Positions 44,778 through 54,137 of a DNA stretch of 64,000 bases are shown piece by piece. Below the pieces are notes generated by a model, which ran no database searches, was not told the origin of the DNA, and was given only the letters and a program-made list of their open reading frames with translations. Origin of the DNA: Phytoactinopolyspora halotolerans (lineage in GTDB: Bacteria; Actinomycetota; Actinomycetes; Jiangellales; Jiangellaceae); the NCBI RefSeq assembly GCF_010550675.1, contig NZ_JAAGOA010000019.1:1-64000 (forward strand). The letters are read 5' to 3'. The position numbers were made by a program, and so were the translations under genes. Numbering within the stretch: the first letter of the stretch is position 1; each line of letters starts with the position of its first letter.

Positions 44778-45743
44778 TCACTCAGAATCGTGCCGGGGAC
44801 GGACCCCGGCCACCAGCTCACGGACCCGAGGCGGTTCCACGTATCTGGCCCGCACGGCGCCGCCCGCCAGCCGGCGGATCAACGCCTCGGCCGGCAACTC
44901 CGCCTGGGACGCCACGACCAGCACGTTCCCGTACCGGCGGCCGCGCAGCTGGGCCGGTTCGGCCACCAGCGCGACGTGCCGGAACACCTCCAGCGCCGAC
45001 GCCGCCTCCACCCGAGACTCCCGTACCCGCGCGCTGTCGGCGACGTTCGCCACGTAGATCCCGTCACCACGCAACACCCGCGCCACTTCCTGGCACCATC
45101 CGACGGTGGAGAGATGCGCGGGGACACGTGCCTTGGGCGCGTCCGTGTCGTCGTCGGCGCTGGGGTCGTCGGCGCGCACCCGGTCGCTGAACGCGTCCCG
45201 GATGATGATGTCGGCATCGTCGTCGGCCAACCCGGACAGCCCCGCCCGGCCGTCGCCGGTCTTCAGCCGCAGGCCCGCGACGCCGCGAAGCCCGAACGCG
45301 GAACGGGCCAGCGCCACCATCCCGGCGTCGACCTCGAATACCAACTGCCTCGATCCCGGCCGGGTGGCGGCGATGTACAGGGGAAGCGTGCACCCGGCGC
45401 CGCCCACGTGGACGGCGTCGATCGGTGCTCCGTCGGCTGCGAAAACGTCGAGGATCCGGCCGGTCCATTGCATGTACTCGAAGTCGAGCCGCGTCGGATC
45501 GTCGAGGTCGACGTGTGAGCTGGGCACGCCGTTGATCGCGACGGTCCAGCCACGCTGGCGCTCGTCGTCGGGGATCAGGTCCGCAACGCCCCCGTCGATC
45601 TCGAACGACCCCTCGGCCGGCTCGGCCCGCTGACGCCCTCGACGCGTCGGGCGGGACCGCGGGTGCGCGGCGCCGGCCGAGGACGATGCGGATCCGGGGC
45701 TGTGGGAGGGGCCCGCACGGCGGGACGAACGGCGGTTCGGCAT
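44778..45743 (-). CDS. Spermidine synthase-like methyltransferase-fold protein
   Basis: 321 residues. Rossmann fold of the spermidine synthase type: VPSSHVDLDDPTRLDFEYMQ, VHVGGAGCTLPLYIAATRPG (SAM-site glycines), FEVDAGMVALARSAFGL, DADIIIRDAFSDRVRADD and GDGIYVANVADS. Polyamine synthases carry a catalytic D-x-x-D near this last site; here IRDAFSDR keeps one Asp only, so aminopropyl transfer is uncertain. N-terminal 45 residues are Arg/Ser-rich and disordered. It starts just 18 bp from the divergent aldo/keto reductase, so promoters overlap. Confidence 0.8.
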   Translation of the reverse strand: MPNRRSSRRAGPSHSPGSASSSAGAAHPRSRPTRRGRQRAEPAEGSFEIDGGVADLIPDDERQRGWTVAINGVPSSHVDLDDPTRLDFEYMQWTGRILDVFAADGAPIDAVHVGGAGCTLPLYIAATRPGSRQLVFEVDAGMVALARSAFGLRGVAGLRLKTGDGRAGLSGLADDDADIIIRDAFSDRVRADDPSADDDTDAPKARVPAHLSTVGWCQEVARVLRGDGIYVANVADSARVRESRVEAASALEVFRHVALVAEPAQLRGRRYGNVLVVASQAELPAEALIRRLAGGAVRARYVEPPRVRELVAGVRPRHDSE

Positions 45744-45761
45744 AGACGATAGGTTCGCACC

Positions 45762-46823
45762 ATGGCACAACGACCTCCAAAGAACCTGCATGCCAACGCG
45801 CCGTACCAAGCGGCCGAGTCGCGATACGACGCGATGGAGTACCGACGCAGCGGCCGAACCGGCTTGCAGCTGCCCGCGGTCTCGCTCGGGCTCTGGCAGA
45901 ACTTCGGCGACGACACCCCGCTGGCGAACCAGCGCCAGATCATCAGGACGGCGTTCGACCACGGCATCACCCACATCGATCTGGCGAACAACTACGGCCC
46001 GCCGCCCGGTTCGGCGGAGACGAACTTCGGCCGGATCTTCGCCGAGGACCTGAAGCCGTACCGGGACGAGCTCATCATCTCCACCAAGGCCGGATACGAC
46101 ATGTGGCCCGGCCCGTACGGGGAGTGGGGGTCGCGGAAATACCTGCTGGCGAGTCTGGACGCGTCGCTGGAACGAATGGGCCTGGATTATGTCGACATCT
46201 TCTATTCGCATCGCTTCGACCCGGACACGCCGCTGGAAGAGACGATGGGCGCGCTCGACACGGCGGTACGGTCGGGCCGGGCTCTGTACGCGGGTATCTC
46301 GTCGTACTCGCCGGAACGGACCCGGGAGGCGGTGCAGATCATGGCCGACCTCGGCACTCCGATCGCGATCCACCAGCCGTCGTACTCGATGTTCAACCGG
46401 TGGATCGAGGACGGCCTGCTGGACGTCACCGGTGAACACGGGATGGGCGTGATCGCCTTCTCGCCATTGGCGCAGGGCTTGCTCACCGGCAAGTACCTGA
46501 ACGGCATTCCCGACGACGCGCGCGCCGCCCGGCCGGGGTCGTTCGACCCGTCGCTCATCACCGACGACGCGGTGCGGCGGCTGCGGGCCCTGAACGAGAT
46601 CGCGGCGCGGCGCGACCAATCGCTGGCGCAACTGGCGTTGAGCTGGGCGCTGCGTGATCGGCGGGTGACGTCGGTGCTGGTCGGGGCTCGGACCGTGGAT
46701 CAGCTCATGGATAATCTGGGCATCCTGCAGCGGCCGGAGCTGACCGACGACGAGCTGGCGGAGATCGATCAGTACGCTGTGGAAGCCGGTTTGAACCTGT
46801 GGGCGCGGTCCAGCGACAGCTGA
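45762..46823 (+). CDS. Aldo/keto reductase, YghZ (L-glyceraldehyde-3-phosphate reductase) type
   Basis: 353 residues. NADPH-dependent (alpha/beta)8 reductase close to E. coli YghZ: SRYDAMEYRRSGRTGLQLPA, THIDLANNYGPPPGSAETNF (catalytic Asp and Tyr), LIISTKAGYDMWPGPYGEWG (Lys), VDIFYSHRFDPDTPLEETM (His), GVIAFSPLAQGLLTGKYLNG and SVLVGARTVDQLMDNL. The characterised relatives reduce methylglyoxal or L-GAP; the specific substrate here is not shown. Confidence 0.92.
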   Translation: MAQRPPKNLHANAPYQAAESRYDAMEYRRSGRTGLQLPAVSLGLWQNFGDDTPLANQRQIIRTAFDHGITHIDLANNYGPPPGSAETNFGRIFAEDLKPYRDELIISTKAGYDMWPGPYGEWGSRKYLLASLDASLERMGLDYVDIFYSHRFDPDTPLEETMGALDTAVRSGRALYAGISSYSPERTREAVQIMADLGTPIAIHQPSYSMFNRWIEDGLLDVTGEHGMGVIAFSPLAQGLLTGKYLNGIPDDARAARPGSFDPSLITDDAVRRLRALNEIAARRDQSLAQLALSWALRDRRVTSVLVGARTVDQLMDNLGILQRPELTDDELAEIDQYAVEAGLNLWARSSDS

Positions 46824-46934
46824 CGCGTCAGACGTCGTATCGGTGGGGAACCGGCGCTGCATCGCCGGGCCACACGTAGGGTGGGGTCTGGGTGCGATGC
46901 TCGGACGTGGGCGGGCGCAGGAGGGCTTCGGTCG

Positions 46935-47699
46935 ATGGGCAACGGTGGTGGGATGACGGACCATTCGCATCGCGGGGTGCGCGGATCCGCGGTGTGGGAA
47001 CAGGTCTCCGGCGTGGTGGCGCGGCGCACGTCGGCGCTGGGCCGGGCTGGACTTGACATCGTCGACGTCGGCGGCGGCAGCGGTATCTTCGCGGTGCCAC
47101 TGGCCGCCGACGGCCACCGGGTCACCGTCGTGGACCCAAGCCCGAACGCGCTGGCCACGTTGCGGCAGCGGGCCAGCGAGGCGCAGGTGACCGACCTGGT
47201 CGCGGCGGTTCAGGGGGACGCTGCCGGCCTGGGCGCACTGGTCGGCAAGGAGTCCGCGGATCTGGTGCTGTGTCACGGTGTGCTCGAGGTGGTGGACGAG
47301 CCGTCGTCCGCCCTGGCCGGCATCGCCGAATGCCTGCGGCCCGGTGCGCTGGCCAGTATCGTCGTCGCGCAGCGCAACGCTGCCGTGATCAGCAAGGCGG
47401 TGGCGGGTCACCTGCATGAGGCGCGCCGGCTGCTCGACGACCCGGACGGCCGATGGGGGCCGACCGATCCGCTGCCCAGGAGGTTCCGCGAAGCTGAGCT
47501 GAGGGCGGTGTTGGCGGAGACGGGCTTCACCATCGAGGAGATCCACGGGGTGCGGATCTTCACCGATCTGGTGCCTGGCGCACTGGTCGACGAGCCGGCC
47601 GACGTCCGGGCGCTGGCGGCGCTGGAGGCGGCCGCGGCCGGCGTGCCGGAGATGCGCGCGATGGCCGCCGTGCTACACGTGATCGCGGCGCGTCCGTGA
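46935..47699 (+). CDS. Class I SAM-dependent methyltransferase
   Basis: 254 residues from ATG 46935. Motif I VDVGGGSGIFAVPLA, acidic loop VVDPSPNALATL, motif II region ADLVLCHGVLEVVDEPSSAL and CLRPGALASIVVAQRNAAVI. The stretch with HLHEARRLLDDPDGRW and a late ETGFTIEEIHGVRIFTDLVP resembles the actinobacterial CmoA/Smt-like group of unknown substrate. Divided from the AKR gene by 111 bp. Frame open upstream to 46881 but without a site. Confidence 0.9.
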   Translation: MGNGGGMTDHSHRGVRGSAVWEQVSGVVARRTSALGRAGLDIVDVGGGSGIFAVPLAADGHRVTVVDPSPNALATLRQRASEAQVTDLVAAVQGDAAGLGALVGKESADLVLCHGVLEVVDEPSSALAGIAECLRPGALASIVVAQRNAAVISKAVAGHLHEARRLLDDPDGRWGPTDPLPRRFREAELRAVLAETGFTIEEIHGVRIFTDLVPGALVDEPADVRALAALEAAAAGVPEMRAMAAVLHVIAARP

Positions 47700-47900
47700 T
47701 GGGCCGGATGAGTGATGCGGCGCCGGTTCGAGGCCGGCCCGGACCATCGCTAGAGCGCGATCCGCACGATTGGTCCGATTTTCTCCAGGCTCATATCGCT
47801 CTCTCCGTGACCCCGGCTTTTCCCCAGCGCTCAGTACGCATATGCTGGAGGGTACAGCAGGAAAGGCCCCAGATAGTCCGCGTTCGTTGGAGGGAATACG

Positions 47901-48347
47901 GTGCCTCTCTCCGATCATGAGCAGCGGCTGCTCGAGCAGATGGAGCAGGCGCTCCAGGCCGAGGATCCGAAGTTCGCCACCACGATGCGTGGCGCCGACA
48001 TACGGCGACGCTATGTGCGTCGTACCGTGTGGGCGGGGATCTGTTTCGTCCTGGGCGTTGTGCTGTTGATGGCGGGCGCGCTGTTGTTCAGCACCAACGG
48101 TAACGAGATGCTTGTCCTGCCCATTGCCGGCTTCGTGGTCATGCTTGTGTCCGCATGGCTGGGGGTCACATCCTGGCGCCGTGCGCCGGAGGCGTCGGAC
48201 GATGCAGACGTGCCAGACATCAGTCCCGGCTCGCCGCGTCGTCAGCGGCGAAGCGGCCGGTCCAAGGGGCCGAAGCATGATGGCACGTTCATGCAGAGGA
48301 TGGAAGAGCGCTGGCGGAATCGTCGCGAGCGCGGCTACGGCAACTGA
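47901..48347 (+). CDS. DUF3040 membrane protein
   Basis: 148 residues from GTG 47901 with GGAGGG upstream. N-terminal helix PLSDHEQRLLEQMEQALQAE with EDPKFATTMRG is the DUF3040 hallmark, followed by two TM segments (GICFVLGVVLLMAGALLF, LPIAGFVVMLVSAWLGV) and a basic C-terminal tail ending FMQRMEERWRNRRERGYG. Function unknown; the family is restricted to actinobacteria and is often found near the division/cell-wall cluster, as here. Confidence 0.9.
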   Translation: MPLSDHEQRLLEQMEQALQAEDPKFATTMRGADIRRRYVRRTVWAGICFVLGVVLLMAGALLFSTNGNEMLVLPIAGFVVMLVSAWLGVTSWRRAPEASDDADVPDISPGSPRRQRRSGRSKGPKHDGTFMQRMEERWRNRRERGYGN

Positions 48348-48753
48348 TCTGATCGGCTGCGTGCAGCCGGGTTCTGGCGGCATCATTGCCTGCTGTCACT
48401 ACGCGGACCCATTGGGGTTTGAGCTGTCCGCGCACTGCTGACGTCGTTGTGCGCGCGTCGTACGTGAATGTGGAGACGATCCGTGCTGCCGTCGGCAAGG
48501 CCAGGATGGAGCACGAGATACGTGCGGCGCTACCTGCCGTGACCCGTTGACATCGTGCGGCCGTCCGTGGCGGGATCCGTCGTCACCTGCGCGTTGCCGC
48601 TATGACGCGACCCCTACGCGGGTCGCGAGCGTCTGCCCATAGGTGCCGCCGTGCGCCTTACCAGGGTTTCTCGTGCTCTACCGGGTCTGGAGGCATGGTA
48701 GAGCACGAGAAAACCCACTTCACATGATCATTTAGGGCGTGGGTGAGGGTTGG
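48348..48753. other. 406-bp convergent gap
   Basis: Between DUF3040 and the transglutaminase gene. Apart from the palindromic repeat at 48664-48738 nothing is recognisable. Confidence 0.5.
48664..48738. repeat. Long palindromic repeat between convergent genes, copy 2
   Basis: GGGTTTCTCGTGCTCTACC (48664-48682) pairs with 48697-48716 (one bulged A) around a 14-nt loop. The downstream 32 nt (48707-48738, GAGAAAACCCACTTC... to GGGC) are identical to 34723-34754. Compared with copy 1 it has lost part of the left arm but regained a perfect inner stem. Confidence 0.9.
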
Positions 48754-51099
48754 CTAGCGGCGGAGGGCGGTGCGCAGGCGGCGGTCGAAGTAGGCGCGGG
48801 TTCGGTCGCCCGCGGTGTCGATCCGGTCCAGGCCGGAGGACGCCTTGCGGCTCAGCGACGCCCAGCCGTCTCGCAACGACGACGGCCAGAGGAACGCGCG
48901 GACCTGCCGGCGCAGCGGACGCGAACGCATGATGGTGCGGCACAGCATCGCCGTGTCCGCCCGCAGCCCGGCGACAGGTTCGGCCGAGCGGGAGTACCGC
49001 GACCGCTCCACCACCGAGACGAGATGGTCGAGCATCTCACGGCTCTCGTCCCACAACCCGGCGCCCGCCGCGACCGAGCGCCCGGCGGATCGCGGCGTGG
49101 CCGCGTCGTCCCAGCTCAATCCAGCGTCGCGGACCGTCTCCCGGAACTGAGCCCAGGCCGCCGCCGCGACATCCGCCGGATCGTCACCGGCCCGCGCCCA
49201 CCGACGCCAGCTGCGCAGCCGGGCCAGGCCGGTCGGCACCAGCGCGAGTATCGCCGCTCCCAGCACGGCCGCGGCCACCACCCACGGCCAGCGACTCGCG
49301 CCATCGCCCGTGGACCCGACGCCACCCTCGAAGTCTCGGCCGCCGATCGGCGTCTCGGGGTCCTCGTTCGGCGCCGCCGTGGCGGTGGAGTCGGGCACGG
49401 GGGAGTTGTCCGACGGCGTCCGCTCGACCGGCTGGACCGTCCACGACGGCGCCGTTCCGGTCCGTCCCGCGGGTGTCGGCTCGAAGCGCACCCAGCCGAC
49501 GCCGTCGAAGTAGAGCTCGGGCCAGGCATGCGAATCGTGCGAGCGCACCAGCCAGGTGTCGTTGCCCTCGTAGGTGCCGGGGGTGAACCCGACCGCGACC
49601 CGCGCCGGGATGCCCAGGTGACGGGCCATGATGGCCATCGTCGCGGCGAACTGCTCGCAGTATCCGGTGCGGTCGTTGAGGAAATCGGCGACGGCGCCGG
49701 CGGAGGTTCCAGGCTGCGTGGATGTGTCGTAGGTGAACTCCGGACCGCGGAACCACTCCTGCAGCGCGGCGGCGCGGCCGAAGTCGGTGTCCCGGTCGCG
49801 CGTCACCTCCTCCGCCAGCTCGGTGACGATCGGCGGCAGGTCGTCCGGGAGTTCCGTCGCGTCCGACAGGTCCGAGTCAGGCTCGTCGGCGTTGCGCAGC
49901 GTCTCCGCGTCGACGGTGACGTCGAGGCTGACCGCGGTGTACTCGGTGCCCAGCACGTCGTCGTCGGTGGAGACCACGTCGAGCGTGTCGTTGTCGTAGC
50001 GCCAGTCGCCGGCGATCTCGATCTCCTGCGCCGGGTAGGCCAGCGGCAACCAGCGCGAGCTGTAGTTGTCGGTGATCTCGAAGTCGAACTCGATCTCCGG
50101 CGGATCGTCCAGATCCATGCCGGGCGGGTCCGGCAGACCCTCGTTCACCCGCTGCGATTCCGGCACCGGCCGGTCCGAGGTCTGCCACACGTCGCCGTCG
50201 AACGAGTCGAGCGTCACGGTGCGGATGTAGTGCGGAGCGTCGTCGGATGCGCGATACCGCAGCACGTCGACGTTGTCCGGCCGGTTCAGGTTGCGCTGCA
50301 GGTCCAGGATCGGGTTGTCGGTGCGGATGGTCCGTCCGTCGCCGCCGCCCCCGCCGCTCCCGCGGCCCTGGACGAACCCGTCCGACAGGGCCGGTGCGGC
50401 GGCCGGGATGGTCACGGCGGCGATCAGGGCGAACGCGCCGACCCGTCGGCCGTTGCGGGCGAGAGCGTCGACACCGGGCAGGTCCTGGACGCCGCGCGGG
50501 CCGGACGGCGCGGCCACCCGGCCCCACGCGGCCACCCGGGCGCGGCTCTCGGTGAGCAACATCGCCAGGTAGGCGACCGCCGGCGCGATGAACCACCACC
50601 AGCCGATGTTGCCGCCCTCGACGGCGGCGGTGACCGCGTAGCACGCGGCGATCGGCGCGCCGGTCAGCACCGTGCGCTTCAGGCTGGCGGAGAACATGTC
50701 GATGAGCAGCGCGACGACGCCGGCCCCGCCGACCAGGAAGATCAGGACGCCGTCGGTCACCGGCACCGGGCTCGGCATGATGTTGATGGTTTCCGCACCC
50801 TCGCGGAAGACGAGTTCGAACCGCTCCGGCCAGGCGGTGCTGGGAAAGACGCCCATCCACGCCAGGTCCGCGGCGATCAGCAAGCCGAGCCACCACGTCA
50901 GCACCGCGATCTGAACCAGAGCTTCCAACCCGCCCGGGATCCGCAGCAGCCGCCCCAGATATCCGGTGGCCGTGACCAGCGCGATGGCAAGCGCGGCGGG
51001 CAGCAACCAGTCCCAGTCCTGAGTCAGCACCAGCAGCGGGAGCACGGAGACCAGGGCGGCCACGCCTCCCACCAGCGTCAACCGGCTGCTGTTGTTCAT
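48754..51099 (-). CDS. TgpA-like transglutaminase membrane protein (DUF3488/DUF4129)
   Basis: 781 residues. Several N-terminal TM segments (about 1-200), an extracellular transglutaminase-like domain with catalytic Cys in NDRTGYCEQFAATMAIMARH (about 481), His in VRSHDSHAWPELYFDG (about 524) and the following Asp, then another TM (WVVAAAVLGAAILALVPTGL) and a C-terminal DUF4129. Third gene of the MoxR-DUF58-TgpA operon, overlapping the DUF58 stop by 4 bp. Such sets are thought to work in cell-envelope protein processing; no direct role is proven here. Confidence 0.92.
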   Translation of the reverse strand: MNNSSRLTLVGGVAALVSVLPLLVLTQDWDWLLPAALAIALVTATGYLGRLLRIPGGLEALVQIAVLTWWLGLLIAADLAWMGVFPSTAWPERFELVFREGAETINIMPSPVPVTDGVLIFLVGGAGVVALLIDMFSASLKRTVLTGAPIAACYAVTAAVEGGNIGWWWFIAPAVAYLAMLLTESRARVAAWGRVAAPSGPRGVQDLPGVDALARNGRRVGAFALIAAVTIPAAAPALSDGFVQGRGSGGGGGDGRTIRTDNPILDLQRNLNRPDNVDVLRYRASDDAPHYIRTVTLDSFDGDVWQTSDRPVPESQRVNEGLPDPPGMDLDDPPEIEFDFEITDNYSSRWLPLAYPAQEIEIAGDWRYDNDTLDVVSTDDDVLGTEYTAVSLDVTVDAETLRNADEPDSDLSDATELPDDLPPIVTELAEEVTRDRDTDFGRAAALQEWFRGPEFTYDTSTQPGTSAGAVADFLNDRTGYCEQFAATMAIMARHLGIPARVAVGFTPGTYEGNDTWLVRSHDSHAWPELYFDGVGWVRFEPTPAGRTGTAPSWTVQPVERTPSDNSPVPDSTATAAPNEDPETPIGGRDFEGGVGSTGDGASRWPWVVAAAVLGAAILALVPTGLARLRSWRRWARAGDDPADVAAAAWAQFRETVRDAGLSWDDAATPRSAGRSVAAGAGLWDESREMLDHLVSVVERSRYSRSAEPVAGLRADTAMLCRTIMRSRPLRRQVRAFLWPSSLRDGWASLSRKASSGLDRIDTAGDRTRAYFDRRLRTALRR

Positions 51100-52430
51100 G
51101 CCGCGCCTTTCGTTGCCGGCCCGCCGGCACTCGTCGCCCGCCCGTCGTCACTCATCGCCGGCCCGCCGCCACGCTGCAGGCCCAGGCCTTCCCATACCGA
51201 GGCGAGGTGCTCGTTGCGGCCCGCCGTCACCACACTCCAGCCGCCGCGCCGCATGTTCTGCACCACCTCCGCCTGCCGGATCCGTTCTGCGTCCACGTTG
51301 GCCATGGTCGTCCAGGACGGGACGTCGAGCAGGATGGCCAGCGCGGCCGACGAACCCTGCCGCAGCCGGGCCACCATGTTCGCCTCCTCCGGATGCAGCC
51401 GCCCCAGCACGGCGATCAGCATCCCGCTGGCCGTGCCCGCCAGCATCTCCTGCCAGTGCGCCACCGACGTGTGCCGGCTCGCCGACACCACGGCGAGCCG
51501 GTCCAGCAGTGCCACGCGGGAGTCCGCGGCGTGGGCGGGGGAGCGGTGGTCCGTGTCGCCGGCGTGTGCGGCGTCGGCCGCGTCGGTGAACAGCTGCACC
51601 GAGTAGCCGCGTTCGGTCAGATGCACACCGATGGAGGCGGCCGCGCTCACCGCCCACTCCAGAGACGAGTCCGGCCCGTCGCCGATATGCCCGCCCAGGC
51701 GGGTGTCCAGCAGGATGCCGGCCCGGCTCTGCCAGGGCTGCTCCTCCCGGCGCACCATCAACTCTCCGTGGTGGGCGGTCGCGCGCCAGTGCACACGCCG
51801 CATGTCGTCGCCGTCCCGGTAGACGCGGATGGTGGCGTCCTCCTCGCCGGCGGTGGCGATCGCGCGCGGCCGGGTCTCGCCGCTGCCGCTCCACTCGCCG
51901 ACGAGTCGTACGGCGGGCAACCGCCACACCGTGGGGGTGACCACCAGCGTGCCGACGTCGTCGAACGAACGACGCAGCTCGACCAGGCCGAACGGGTCGG
52001 TGACGCGGATCGCGAGCGGCCCGACCGGGTAGCGGCCGCGCATGGACGGCTGGATGGCGTAGGTGACCTCGCGCCGGAACCGGGACCAGACGTGGTCGAG
52101 GACGAAACGGGGGCGGCTGCCCAGCGTGTACGGAAGCGTGTCCTCGACCAGCACCACCCCGGTGGGGATGCGCGTGGCGTTGGACAGCTCCAGATGGACC
52201 GTCGCTCTGGAGCCGACCTGCACGCGCGACGGCTCGACGGTGCGGCTGGCGGCCAGCCGGACCCGGCTGCGTGCGGCGACCAGCAGGCTGGTGAGCGGCA
52301 GGATCAGCAGCAGGATGCCGACCCGGAGCAGATCACGCTGGCCGATGAGGACCGCCGACAGCGTGATGCCGCCGCCGAGGGAGACGAACGCCCAGCCACG
52401 CGTGGTGAGCCCCGAGAGGGATCGGCCCAT
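51096..52430 (-). CDS. DUF58 domain protein
   Basis: 444 residues. Two N-terminal TM helices (about 10-55), the DUF58 core with PSMRGRYPVGPLAIRVTDPF, then IRVYRDGDDMRRVHWRATAH, HHGELMVRREEQPWQS, and a VWA-like C-terminal part (GILLDTRLG). Always partnered with MoxR ATPases; probably a membrane-anchored client or adaptor. The start is 6 bp after moxR ends. Confidence 0.92.
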   Translation of the reverse strand: MGRSLSGLTTRGWAFVSLGGGITLSAVLIGQRDLLRVGILLLILPLTSLLVAARSRVRLAASRTVEPSRVQVGSRATVHLELSNATRIPTGVVLVEDTLPYTLGSRPRFVLDHVWSRFRREVTYAIQPSMRGRYPVGPLAIRVTDPFGLVELRRSFDDVGTLVVTPTVWRLPAVRLVGEWSGSGETRPRAIATAGEEDATIRVYRDGDDMRRVHWRATAHHGELMVRREEQPWQSRAGILLDTRLGGHIGDGPDSSLEWAVSAAASIGVHLTERGYSVQLFTDAADAAHAGDTDHRSPAHAADSRVALLDRLAVVSASRHTSVAHWQEMLAGTASGMLIAVLGRLHPEEANMVARLRQGSSAALAILLDVPSWTTMANVDAERIRQAEVVQNMRRGGWSVVTAGRNEHLASVWEGLGLQRGGGPAMSDDGRATSAGGPATKGAA

Positions 52431-52436
52431 CTGCTG

Positions 52437-53474
52437 TTACCGGCCCTCCGGCACAGGTACCTGACGGACGATGTCGGAGATGACCGCCGACGCCTCGCGG
52501 CGACCGATCTGCGCCTCCGCCGTCGGCAGCAGCCGGTGCGCGAGTACCGGTGCGGCGAGTGTCTGCAGGTCGTCGGGGAGGACGTAGTCGCGGCCGTCCA
52601 GCGCCGCCCACGCCTTGGCGGCGCGGACCAGGTGCAATGTGGCGCGTGGCGATGCGCCGAGCCGAAGCTCCGGGGAGGTGCGGGTAGCGCTGGTGATCGC
52701 GACGGCGTACTGCTTCACCGCGGACGACACGTAGACCGAGCGCACCAGCCCGATGAGCTTGCGCATGTGTGCCGCGTCGGTCACCGGCTCCAGGCTGTCC
52801 AGCCCGGTGTAGGAGCCGTGCGTGTCGATCATCTCGATCTCGTCCGAGACGGCGGGGTACCCCATGGAGAGGCGGACCATGAACCTGTCGCGCTGCGCCT
52901 CGGGCAGCGGGTAGGTCCCCTCCATCTCGATCGGGTTCTGGGTGGCGACCACCATGAACGGCGTGTCGAGCGGGTAGGTGGTGCCGTCGACGGTGACCTG
53001 GCGCTCTTCCATGCACTCGAGCAGGGCGGATTGCGTCTTGGGTGAGGCGCGGTTGATCTCGTCACCGACGACGACGTTGGCGAACACGCCGCCGGGCTTG
53101 AACTCGAACTCCCGGGTCTCCTGGTTGAACACCGACACCCCGGTGACGTCGCTGGGCATCAGGTCCGGCGTGAACTGGATGCGGCGGACCGAGCAGTCGA
53201 TGGCGCGGGCGACCGACTTCGCCAGCATGGTCTTCCCGACACCGGGGACGTCCTCGATCAGCAGGTGGCCCTCGGCGAACAGCGTGGCCAGTGCCAGCTC
53301 TATGACGTCGGCCTTGCCCTCGATGACCCCGCCGATGGCGTTCTGCAACCGGTCCGCGGTGTCGGTGAGGTCGGCCAGGTCGAGCTCACCGGGACGATGG
53401 CCGTCCGGCTCGGCGGCACCGGCCGGTGGCGCGGGCGGCGGTCCGAGGTGGCTTTGGGTGACGGGATCTGGCAC
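52437..53474 (-). CDS. MoxR-family AAA+ ATPase
   Basis: 345 residues from GTG 53474, with AAGGAG upstream; the frame continues to 53654 without a better start. AAA+ core: Walker A LLIEDVPGVGKTMLAKSVAR, Walker B VVGDEINRASPKTQSALLEC, sensor 1 MVVATQNPIEMEGTYPLPEA, the arginine finger region QRDRFMVRLSMGYP and the lid domain. MoxR proteins act as chaperones that mature or insert metal into partner proteins; here DUF58 and the transglutaminase are the likely partners. First gene of the operon. Confidence 0.95.
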   Translation of the reverse strand: MPDPVTQSHLGPPPAPPAGAAEPDGHRPGELDLADLTDTADRLQNAIGGVIEGKADVIELALATLFAEGHLLIEDVPGVGKTMLAKSVARAIDCSVRRIQFTPDLMPSDVTGVSVFNQETREFEFKPGGVFANVVVGDEINRASPKTQSALLECMEERQVTVDGTTYPLDTPFMVVATQNPIEMEGTYPLPEAQRDRFMVRLSMGYPAVSDEIEMIDTHGSYTGLDSLEPVTDAAHMRKLIGLVRSVYVSSAVKQYAVAITSATRTSPELRLGASPRATLHLVRAAKAWAALDGRDYVLPDDLQTLAAPVLAHRLLPTAEAQIGRREASAVISDIVRQVPVPEGR

Positions 53475-53920
53475 TGACGTCTCCTTCTCACCGGCGCCGC
53501 GAGCGGATGCAAGGCTTGCGCGCTCCACCGCGCCCCACTGTGGGGTGTTCTGTTCCACGAGTCTCGCAAATTGTGCGCCGATAAACGAGTCCGATGCTGC
53601 GCTCATCGTCGGCGGCGGCCTTACGGTTACCCACTTGCTCCCCTCGTGTACCACGGCCGGCTCCGCCGTATCGAGTTGCCGGCATCATCTGTCAGACGTA
53701 CGGCAGGCGAAAAGAGTTGCATCCGGCGCATTCCGGATCGGCGCGCGGCGCCACCCGCCCGCGGGCTGAGCATGGCGTTCCTTGATGTGCGGTGTGGCGG
53801 CCTGCCGGCCGGTTGCACGTAGGCCGCCGAACGGCGGGAGTGAATCCGGGCCCCAAGCGGTCTGGACCAGTGCTCGCGACCTTCGGGCGGGCGTGCGGAA
53901 CCGACTGCGGGCGGGGAACC

Positions 53921-53960
53921 GAACGACATAGTGGTTGTTCTGACGACCAGATTGTCGTTC
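53921..53960. repeat. Intergenic palindrome element, copy E (symmetric form)
   Basis: GAACGACA, 4 nt, GGTT, 8 nt, GACC, 4 nt, TGTCGTTC. Outer arms are perfect reverse complements. Same spacing as copies A-D and F. Confidence 0.85.
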
Positions 53961-54016
53961 CTTCGAGCGCGCGTTCCGCCCGATCGTGATCTTCCGGGCC
54001 GGGACTCGGCATCCGG

Positions 54017-54086
54017 TCACACGGCAGACCGCACGGTCGGTTCTGAGACCGCTCTTTCTCACACGGCAGACCGCACGGTCGGTTCT
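54017..54086. repeat. 28-bp direct repeat pair
   Basis: 54017-54044 and 54059-54086 are identical (TCACACGGCAGACC... to GGTTCT), period 42 bp. Each contains the small palindrome GACCG-CA-CGGTC. Lies between palindrome copies E and F. Confidence 0.9.
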
Positions 54087-54097
54087 CAGCGTGTAAC

Positions 54098-54137
54098 GAA
54101 CGACAAAGCGGTCATCCCGGCGACCACAATGTCGTTC
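54098..54137. repeat. Intergenic palindrome element, copy F (symmetric form)
   Basis: GAACGACA, 4 nt, GGTC, 8 nt, GACC, 4 nt, TGTCGTTC. Perfect outer and inner stems separated by a symmetric 4/4 internal loop. Confidence 0.9.

Noticed and set aside
45744-47546. Long N-terminal extension of the spermidine-synthase-like gene
   Set aside because: The extension is antisense to the aldo/keto reductase and methyltransferase genes; the ATG at 45743 gives a family-length protein.
48739-51606. Plus-strand open frame of 955 codons opposite the transglutaminase gene
   Set aside because: Antisense to a gene with intact catalytic triad; Arg/Gly/Pro-rich shadow frame.
54017-54086. CRISPR-like array
   Set aside because: Only two repeats with a 14-bp spacer and no cas genes; a simple direct duplication.
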